From: Clostridiaceae bacterium OM02-2AC
GTDB taxonomy: Bacteria; Bacillota_I; Bacilli_A; Erysipelotrichales; Erysipelotrichaceae
Direction of reading: 5' to 3'
Assembly: GCA_003481775.1 (NCBI GenBank)
Contig: QULU01000047.1
Location: 1-30,049 of the forward strand
Length of the DNA stretch: 30,049 bases
A program made the translations under genes and the position numbers. The notes beneath the pieces were generated by a model, which saw nothing but the letters and a program-made list of their open reading frames with translations, ran no database searches and had not been told where the DNA came from. Shown piece by piece: positions 24,312-30,049 of this stretch (positions are counted from its first letter, which is position 1; each line of letters begins with the position of its first letter).

Positions 24312-27169
24312 GTGCGAGTGGTTAGTAACCTTATGATTTCCTGTGGCTTATTACATGCTGAAAGTGACTGTATCAGCATGGAATCACTGCATATAGAGAA
24401 TAATTCATGGGTATATGCAATACTCTCTTCTTTTAATGCTGGCATTAAAATTATATTTGTTTCAAAGTTATCCTCCCATAAAATTGCATCCTGCAAGGTC
24501 AAAATAGCAATGGCAGGTTTTGTGACATGTTCTGTAAAGCCGTGTGGTATAGCCGCCTTTCCCATAATGGTTGCTCCCATAGCCTCTCGTTTATATACAT
24601 CCAGCAAATACTCCTGTGACACATATTCCTTTTTTACCAGAAGCTCTACCAGCTTCTCCAGAATATCATTTTTACATAAAGCATCCTGTACATGGCAGAG
24701 GATAATATCTTCATCAAGAAGCTCCTGCAGGCAACTAACAGCTTTCTTAGACTGCTGATAATCTTTTATGATATCCAGCAGATCCTGCTGTGCAATCCCA
24801 TTGATAATATCACTTGTTGAGAAAAATGGAATTCGATGATAGTCAATCTGAAAGTTTCCCAGTATCGCAAGAATATGATAACTGCGTGCAAGGTGATCCA
24901 ATTCAAATTCGATTCCATTTTCACTCATGACTCCTAGTGTCAGTATACGAATTGTCAAGTCATGCTCCTGCAGCAGTTTTTGAATTTTTGACTGAATGAG
25001 AACTGCACTGCCCTTGCCGGTCAGACAAATAGAAACAATCACTGTTTCCTTTTCCTCCAGCTCCAGATTGCCGTGGAAATTTATTTCTTTTTCCATATTC
25101 AATGCCTGTTCCAATTCATCAAGCGTTGTTTCTTCCAAAATTGCTCTGCGAATCGCCTCTATAACCATTACAGTATCTACACGGGAGATCGTGCGGGTGT
25201 CTATTCCTGTACGCTGCGTAATAATCTGTCCGAATGTTACCAGTGAACCCATATCGGTGAGGATCAGACACCCTCTTCCTTCATCAAGCTGCTCTACTGC
25301 ATGCTGCGTTCGCTGCAGGGCATGACTACTTGGTTCATCCAAGGCACAGCGAAGTCCAACTGCAAAATTTACATTTAGCAGTTGATTGGCAACCTCCACC
25401 ATTTCGATGCCGACATTGCCATGCGTCAAAACAATAATACCGATTTTCCTGCAGCTTTCCTCTTTCTTCTTTTTGGTAAAGGTTCTAAGATACATCGCGA
25501 TAAATGCTATCTCATCCTCTGGCATATCAATCATAAAATCTTCATGATACTGCATACACATTTTACGTGCTGTCGCAAATTCCAGAGGATACTCTTTTTT
25601 TATTTTTTCAAGCTGTGGATTTATGATGCGTTTCCCGCATTTCATACGTTCACAGCTGGCGCTCACATGCAGACAAAGCGGAGAAAGAATATTGGGACTG
25701 ATGTCCTGCATGCTCATTCTGGCAATATCAACCGATTTCTGTACAGATTGGATAATACGGTTTCCTACCACCTCTTCTAGATTTTTTCGATCAACCTGCT
25801 GATATTTAATTTTATTAAACAGGTTATCCATTTCTGTATCAAGCTCTTTACCGAGAATCTGGTACACTTCATTTTCTGTACATCCCTCTTTTAAAAGAAG
25901 ATCATATTTCTCTTCTATAAACTGATAGATGTTCGGCCCTATATGCGAAACCTGTTCCTTATGTCGTGTGCAGGATACAAACAGGTCACTTTCACAGAGC
26001 TTGCGAGAATCTCGTGATGCTGTGTTAAGAGAGAGATTTCCAACATGCGGAGGCAAATCATCCAGTGCTATAATCAGTCGCTTATCACCATATGTAATAT
26101 GCTTCAAGAAGCTTCGGGCGCAGGCCACCTGTATATCACTTCGTAGCTGCCCAATATTCCCTGGACAGGGATAATTCAGCAAAAGCATCAGTGCATCCTT
26201 TTCCAAAATAATATTTTGCTGTATACGCAGAGCTTCTTGAAACAGGAAGGTTTTAATAATCATAAGTCGTTCTAAAAGCGGGCGCTCGCTCAATGATGGA
26301 AGATCAATCAGCATAGGAATTCTTCGACGAAAGGTTGTTAGAAGATAGGAATCCAAATCCTCCGTAGTGGCAGCAATGATAAGAAGTTTTGCTGTTCTTG
26401 TACTACCTGTTTCTCCCAGTTTTCGATACATGCCCTTATCAATTAAATAAAACAGCATCTCCTGACCTTCGCTTGGCAGACGATGTACCTCATCCAGAAA
26501 CAGGATACCTCCATCGGCTTTTTCCACAAGCCCTGATTTCTCACGATCTGCCCCTGTAAAGGCCCCCTTCACATAGCCGAATAGCTGTGATAGTAAAAGC
26601 TCTGAATTATCTGCATAATCCGCACAGTTAAATATCACCAGCGGACTTTCTTTCTGTATGGTACCCACATGGATAGCGAAGTGATACATGGCTTCTGCCA
26701 ACTGGCTTTTTCCAACACCGCTTGGACCATGGATCAGCGTATGAAGACCTCTTGGTGGATAAAGAACAGCAGCCTGTGCCTGCGATATCTGACGCTTCAT
26801 ACTTCCATCATATCCAATCAGCTGTTCAAAATCACGATCTGGATCCATGTGAATCCGCTCCTCTTTATTCTCTTTTGGCTGCAGCTCATCGCGAACTGAT
26901 CTTGTTATAAAACGGGATATTTGATATCCTCGTTCATTCAGTATAGCCGTCAGCTTTCGATCTGATATTTTTTCATTGCCTCGCAATATTGCTTTCACCT
27001 CGGGAAGTAATATCTGTCTTCTTCTCTCCCGGGAATCAAAAATCCCCTGTTCCTGACGCAGAAGTGTCACTTCCTCACGACTCATATTGCAAAGCTCAGC
27101 AATCTGCTCATCCGTATATGGATTTTTCCTATCCTCTTTTTCAATCAATTCCTTTATCGTGTAATTCAT
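24296..27169 (-). CDS. LevR-like sigma-54 activator with PTS domains
   Basis: 957 residues. Order: HTH (about 20-45), AAA+ sigma-54 domain with Walker A GPSGVGKS (148-155), GAFTGA (202-207, the sigma-54 contact) and Walker B GILFLDEVH (221-229); PRD (about 460-565, His501 and His542); EIIA-Man-like (about 575-690, His583 in LTHGN); EIIB-Gat-like (about 708-800, Cys715); EIIA-Fru-like end (about 820-957, His876 in AIPHG). Phosphorylation at these sites should report sugar flux and set activity. It controls the operon behind it through the -24/-12 promoter. Unlike classic LevR, it ends in an EIIA-type domain rather than a second PRD. Confidence 0.95.
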   Translation of the reverse strand: MNYTIKELIEKEDRKNPYTDEQIAELCNMSREEVTLLRQEQGIFDSRERRRQILLPEVKAILRGNEKISDRKLTAILNERGYQISRFITRSVRDELQPKENKEERIHMDPDRDFEQLIGYDGSMKRQISQAQAAVLYPPRGLHTLIHGPSGVGKSQLAEAMYHFAIHVGTIQKESPLVIFNCADYADNSELLLSQLFGYVKGAFTGADREKSGLVEKADGGILFLDEVHRLPSEGQEMLFYLIDKGMYRKLGETGSTRTAKLLIIAATTEDLDSYLLTTFRRRIPMLIDLPSLSERPLLERLMIIKTFLFQEALRIQQNIILEKDALMLLLNYPCPGNIGQLRSDIQVACARSFLKHITYGDKRLIIALDDLPPHVGNLSLNTASRDSRKLCESDLFVSCTRHKEQVSHIGPNIYQFIEEKYDLLLKEGCTENEVYQILGKELDTEMDNLFNKIKYQQVDRKNLEEVVGNRIIQSVQKSVDIARMSMQDISPNILSPLCLHVSASCERMKCGKRIINPQLEKIKKEYPLEFATARKMCMQYHEDFMIDMPEDEIAFIAMYLRTFTKKKKEESCRKIGIIVLTHGNVGIEMVEVANQLLNVNFAVGLRCALDEPSSHALQRTQHAVEQLDEGRGCLILTDMGSLVTFGQIITQRTGIDTRTISRVDTVMVIEAIRRAILEETTLDELEQALNMEKEINFHGNLELEEKETVIVSICLTGKGSAVLIQSKIQKLLQEHDLTIRILTLGVMSENGIEFELDHLARSYHILAILGNFQIDYHRIPFFSTSDIINGIAQQDLLDIIKDYQQSKKAVSCLQELLDEDIILCHVQDALCKNDILEKLVELLVKKEYVSQEYLLDVYKREAMGATIMGKAAIPHGFTEHVTKPAIAILTLQDAILWEDNFETNIILMPALKEESIAYTHELFSICSDSMLIQSLSACNKPQEIIRLLTTRTKPSK
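24320..24450. promoter_or_regulatory. Candidate enhancer repeats for the sigma-54 activator
   Basis: Three perfect inverted repeats within the last part of the activator gene: GGTTA-G-TAACC (24320-24330), CATGCTGA/TCAGCATG with an 11-base spacer (24354-24361, 24373-24380), and TTTTAATGC-TG-GCATTAAAA (24431-24450). The last two are centred about 74 and 148 bases upstream of the -24 element, the usual distance for activator binding. They overlap coding sequence, so chance is possible. Confidence 0.4.
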
Positions 27170-27434
27170 TATAATCTCCCTCTATTCTGTTTCCCCTTTC
27201 ATTCCCCTTACTTTTATACATATTACGTGTTTCCTTTGTATTATACAACGGATATTATACAAAATATAGTACCAATACAACAATCCATGAGATAGAAAAC
27301 TGTATATGGCATACCACCGTTCCATCTTTTAAATTTATCATTAAACATTTTACTTTTATGGAATTCAACGTTTTGTGCTAAGCTTTCTTCATAATTAAAT
27401 ATCGTGGTTGTCGTGAAGCCGTTAAAGCCATTAT
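27170..27434. other. Intergenic region upstream of the activator gene
   Basis: No convincing gene. A GGGAGAT ribosome site lies before the activator ATG. The direct repeat TATTATAC (27240-27247 and 27253-27260) gives two TATAAT-like -10 boxes on the minus strand. Between them the minus strand reads ATCCGTTGTAT (27253-27243), a motif that recurs upstream of the agr operon. Confidence 0.45.
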
Positions 27435-27474
27435 AAAAAGATCTGATTGCCATTATGACACATCAGACCTTTTT
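27435..27474 (-). terminator. Terminator of the agr operon
   Basis: On the minus strand AAAAAGGTCTGAT and ATCAGATCTTTTT form a 13-bp stem (one G-U pair) with a 14-base loop. It starts 2 bases after the agrB stop. The G-U pair becomes an A-C mismatch on the other strand, so it works best for agr. Confidence 0.85.
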
Positions 27475-27476
27475 CA

Positions 27477-28034
27477 TCAGATTGTTTTTGTATTTTTCCA
27501 GAATACCGGCAGCATCATCACCGCGGTAAAAAACAGAATAGCCGCAATTTCTATCGTATAGCGAAATTCATGGATTCCCAAAAACAGCAGAAGCAAAACA
27601 AGACATAGAGCCAAAGAAAGCTTCAGATGTAATTGCTGCTTCCTACGTTCCAGCATCGTCTTATAGCTAAGACAAGGACCGAAATAAATGAAAATACCAA
27701 GTCCGGCAGGAAGAAAGACCAGCAGACTGTATATATTCAGATACTCCACACAGAGTAAAACCAGCAGATAGATAATCATTGTTATCAAATAACAACGTCC
27801 ATATGTTTTTGCATGATAGCCGCCAGTATAGCGTTTCAGGAACAGCAGCATACACAAATACAGCACCGTTTCCCAGAAGAACTGCAGGAAGTATCCCAGC
27901 ACGAGCATACTGACAATCTGTATTCCCTGTGTTAGAAGAAGCTCAACTGCAAAGCGGATAATATCAACCTCATCCTCTTCAATCAAACCTCGTTTAGCAA
28001 GAAATATGCTCAGCCTTCTACTTATTGTTTCCAT
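27477..28034 (-). CDS. agrB: AgrB-like peptide-processing membrane protease
   Basis: 185 residues, about 5-6 membrane segments. It should cleave the AgrD tail and cyclise the peptide at the membrane. The catalytic pair is His74 and Cys81 in RYTGGYHAKTYGRC, with the 7-residue spacing of AgrB of Staphylococcus aureus (His77, Cys84). The ATG lies within the end of agrD (17-base overlap). Its only ribosome site, AAAGGAA, is 20 bases upstream and separated from the ATG by a perfect hairpin, an unusual arrangement. Last gene of the agrC-agrD-agrB unit. Confidence 0.93.
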   Translation of the reverse strand: METISRRLSIFLAKRGLIEEDEVDIIRFAVELLLTQGIQIVSMLVLGYFLQFFWETVLYLCMLLFLKRYTGGYHAKTYGRCYLITMIIYLLVLLCVEYLNIYSLLVFLPAGLGIFIYFGPCLSYKTMLERRKQQLHLKLSLALCLVLLLLFLGIHEFRYTIEIAAILFFTAVMMLPVFWKNTKTI

Positions 28035-28161
28035 GCTTCTGTGATTTCACAGATTCCTTTTTATAGGAAAAAGGCTTTGGCGTGTAATGCCCTACGATAG
28101 AAGCATTATTTTCATTACGTACTGCATAATTGATTAGTTTTTTCTTGATATTAAATTTCAT
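28018..28161 (-). CDS. agrD: AgrD-like signal peptide precursor without cysteine
   Basis: 47 residues. It has an N-terminal amphipathic, basic segment (MKFNIKKKLINYAVRNE) and a core NASIVGHYTPKPF at 19-31. In clostridial AgrD the ring residues are followed by a Q/T-P-K/E-x-P motif; TPKPF at 27-31 matches, placing the ring about Ser21 to His25 or Tyr26. There is no cysteine, so the ring would be a lactone on Ser21, as in the Enterococcus Fsr peptide. The tail is basic (YKKESVKSQKHGNNK), where most AgrD tails are acidic. AGGGTGG lies 7 bases before the ATG. It sits between agrC and agrB. Confidence 0.8.
   Translation of the reverse strand: MKFNIKKKLINYAVRNENNASIVGHYTPKPFSYKKESVKSQKHGNNK
28035..28060 (-). 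promoter_or_regulatory. Hairpin between ribosome site and ATG of agrB
   Basis: On the minus strand AAAGGAA (28060-28054) is followed at once by the perfect stem TCTGTG-AAAT-CACAGA (28053-28038), then AGC and the ATG. Unfolded, the site is 20 bases from the ATG; folded, 4. It lies in the agrD coding region. Confidence 0.6.
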
Positions 28162-28178
28162 AAGTTTACCACCCTTTC

Positions 28179-29441
28179 TTATTTTGGAAGAGGCATCAGA
28201 CAGTGTACACTTACCGTATGGCTTTCTTCATCATAATCATATTTCACCATACCTTCATATTGAGCAGCAATACGCTCAATAATTTTCATTCCATACCCAT
28301 GTCCAGTTCCTTTTCTGGAATGAAAATCTGGTGCTTGTGCAGTAGAATTGATAACCTCAATAATCAGAGAATCGTTATGTATCATTAACTTTATGTCCAC
28401 TTTTTTATGTTCACTACCTCTAGCGGCATCAATGGCATTATCCAGCATATTGAATACAAGAGCACACATATCCTTGTCCTCAATACCTATTTCATCATTC
28501 ACAAACGCGCTTACTTCAAATTGAATATCACTATTTGAATTTATTTTCGTATTTAAGCACGCATCCAGAAACATATTACCTGTCTTAATACGTTGTCCCA
28601 GCTCATCTACATCTTTTCTTACACGATCCAGATAATTCAGAAAATCACGGTCATGATGAATACTTTCCAGTATCTCAATATGATTTCTCATATCGTGCCG
28701 AAGCTCTCTGTTTTTCTCCTGTTCCTCTTGTAAATCATGCATATACTGATTCTGTATATTTCTAGAAAGCTCCGTCAGTTCAATTTCATTCTTCTCCTGA
28801 GCAAGCTGCCAGAAACGAACAAAGATAAAGTCTACAGTAAATGTCTGAACCACAAGCATCAGAAATACAAGGAATATCGTGATATCCTTTGGGTAAACCT
28901 CCAGCTCTTTCATATACATGATAAGCACAATCATAGAAAAAATCTGTAGAAAAACAAAAGGCATCAGCTGCTTTTTTGTAAGAACCACAAAAAACTTCCG
29001 ATATAAGTAAACCGGTATTTGAAATACAAGCATTGCACAGCCATTAGCAAATACAATAGATACAAAACGAAGCATTCCCGGTACGAATGTTGCATCAAAG
29101 GCTCCGTTAAATAAATGAATATGAACATTCATGAATATATCAATAAATGTAATAAAGGAAATTGTATAAAACATCAAGTAAAATAAATTGAGAAGCTTAA
29201 ATTTTTTACATAATGCACATACATATAGATAATCCGGTATAATAGAAAACATATTTGATAGCATAAATAATATGTTTGAAACATCAATACTATTCGTCAA
29301 AATCATGTTTATAAAGCTATACACAATCATCAGAAAAATAGTTCGTGCATTCCATCGCACATTACTGTTCACGCGTTTAATTGAATAGGTAATACCATAA
29401 ATATACATAAAACAATACACATATTCCATAATTTCATTCAT
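28179..29441 (-). CDS. agrC: AgrC-like sensor histidine kinase
   Basis: 420 residues. Residues 1 to about 215 form about six membrane segments, the peptide-sensing part. A linker (QLAQEKNEIELTELSRNI) leads to the phospho-acceptor His249 in ELRHDMRNHIEIL, the N box LVFNMLDNAIDAARG and the G box KGTGHGYGMKII, which place it in the AgrC/HPK10 group. The start is the ATG at 29441: the longer frame begins in the promoter's -35 box. It precedes agrD and agrB, whereas Staphylococcus has the order B-D-C-A. No response regulator is in the window. Confidence 0.92.
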   Translation of the reverse strand: MNEIMEYVYCFMYIYGITYSIKRVNSNVRWNARTIFLMIVYSFINMILTNSIDVSNILFMLSNMFSIIPDYLYVCALCKKFKLLNLFYLMFYTISFITFIDIFMNVHIHLFNGAFDATFVPGMLRFVSIVFANGCAMLVFQIPVYLYRKFFVVLTKKQLMPFVFLQIFSMIVLIMYMKELEVYPKDITIFLVFLMLVVQTFTVDFIFVRFWQLAQEKNEIELTELSRNIQNQYMHDLQEEQEKNRELRHDMRNHIEILESIHHDRDFLNYLDRVRKDVDELGQRIKTGNMFLDACLNTKINSNSDIQFEVSAFVNDEIGIEDKDMCALVFNMLDNAIDAARGSEHKKVDIKLMIHNDSLIIEVINSTAQAPDFHSRKGTGHGYGMKIIERIAAQYEGMVKYDYDEESHTVSVHCLMPLPK

Positions 29442-29466
29442 AACATCACTCTTTTCCTGCACAACT

Positions 29467-29495
29467 ATTATATAAGAAGTCCGGTATGATGTCAT
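29467..29495 (-). promoter_or_regulatory. Promoter of the agr operon
   Basis: On the minus strand ATGACA (29495-29490), a 17-base spacer and a perfect TATAAT (29472-29467), 25 bases before the agrC ATG. Confidence 0.75.
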
Positions 29496-29831
29496 GTAAA
29501 ATTTAATTTTTCTATTTCTCTTAATTGAGGTACCTTTTCCTTCCCCCTTCCTACCGATATTATACTACAATATAACGGATTTTCGGTATAATAATTGCAT
29601 GAATGGCAGTTTTTAGGCATTTAATGGTCACTGTAATATCTCTTGATATTTATAGTGTTTCAGTAAATGATAATTCACACCTCATTTATTTCTTTCACCT
29701 ATCGTATTTTTCTAGAATCATGCTCGTATAATTCCTATCTGCAAGATTATAATTATGCAATGGTGATATTATCTTTTTTCTATATCGCATATCCTAAAGT
29801 CGTTTGAAAAAACATACATATGAGTTCTCTG
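29496..29831. other. Upstream region of the agr operon
   Basis: No gene seen. On the minus strand 29592-29551 contains TACCGA...TCGGTA as an inverted repeat, a TATAAT and the motif ATCCGTTATAT (29581-29571), similar to one before the activator gene. It may hold the binding site of the missing response regulator. Confidence 0.35.
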
Positions 29832-29870
29832 AAAAAGCAGACGATTTTTTATTTGAATCATCTGCTTTTT
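29832..29870. terminator. Bidirectional terminator
   Basis: AAAAAGCAGA and TCTGCTTTTT form a perfect 10-bp stem, with GATT/AATC pairing inside. T-runs end it on both strands. On the minus strand it follows the gene entering from the right edge. Confidence 0.8.
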
Positions 29871-29980
29871 ATTACCACTAGCACATGAATTGAATGAAGA
29901 AATAAGCTGTGGAACTTCTATCATTCATAACCCACATATGCCTTATGCTCTTTACTCCTATGAATTTAATTACTTATTAT

Positions 29981-30049
29981 TCAAGCCTGATGCAGCTCGT
30001 TCAAAATAACAGACTGTAATTCTTTTTCCACTCCCAGCATTTTCATGGC
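29981..30049 (-). CDS. C-terminus of a protein (cut by window edge)
   Basis: An open frame of 22 codons from the right edge to TGA, ending VEKELQSVILNELHQA. Its codon use is like the neighbours and a strong terminator follows about 110 bases on. The remainder lies outside the window, so no function can be given. The reading frame could be chance over such a short stretch. Confidence 0.45.
   Translation of the reverse strand, partial: AMKMLGVEKELQSVILNELHQA

Noticed and set aside
27241..27453. Minus-strand open frame of 70 codons after agrB
   Set aside because: Its ATG lies in the loop of the agr terminator, it has no ribosome site and resembles no family I know.

Overview
The window looks like a chromosomal segment of a low-GC Firmicute. 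Strong AGGAGG-type ribosome sites, a cis-acting purine riboswitch, PTS genes, an agr-type peptide signalling locus and the coding style all point that way. My best guess is an Erysipelotrichaceae member of the [Clostridium] innocuum type, but that is an inference from style, not a database match. I see no rRNA, tRNA, CRISPR array, prophage or intact insertion sequence.

Left part (1-8.2 kb, almost all minus strand). The edge holds the signal peptide of a secreted protein with a long AT-rich upstream region full of inverted repeats. Next comes a purine-related operon, purD - WG-repeat lipoprotein - fhs, behind a guanine-type purine riboswitch with a clear terminator/antiterminator. Upstream of it is a tight five-gene unit: a LytTR DNA-binding protein followed by a two-gene membrane cassette present twice in tandem (A1-B1-A2-B2). 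I do not recognise the A/B families; this is one of the two best candidates for an undescribed system.

Middle (8.3-18.9 kb). A divergent XRE regulator and membrane protein pair is followed by a membrane alpha/beta hydrolase, an orphan lactose/cellobiose-type EIIA, a TetR regulator divergent from two flavodoxin-fold reductases (one operator overlaps both -35 boxes), an HD-domain phosphohydrolase, a three-gene unit (Tim44-like secreted protein, Nudix hydrolase, membrane-anchored PstS-like protein) and a Gfo/Idh/MocA oxidoreductase with a DUF6483-like protein.

Right part (19-27.2 kb, minus strand). A complete galactitol-type PTS operon: a 957-residue LevR-like sigma-54 activator, then EIIA, EIIB, EIIC, a zinc-dependent polyol dehydrogenase, a cupin-type sugar-phosphate isomerase and a mannitol-1-phosphate-dehydrogenase-like enzyme. 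A near-perfect -24/-12 promoter sits in the short gap between activator and EIIA, inside the activator's terminator hairpin. Inverted repeats in the 3' end of the activator gene could be its enhancer sites.

Right end (27.4-29.5 kb). An agr-like quorum-sensing operon in the order agrC-agrD-agrB. The 47-residue AgrD is too short for ordinary ORF calling, has no cysteine at all, and overlaps agrB. Its likely ring residue is Ser21, which would give a lactone rather than a thiolactone. The agrB ribosome site is separated from its start codon by a perfect hairpin. No AgrA-type response regulator is in the window.
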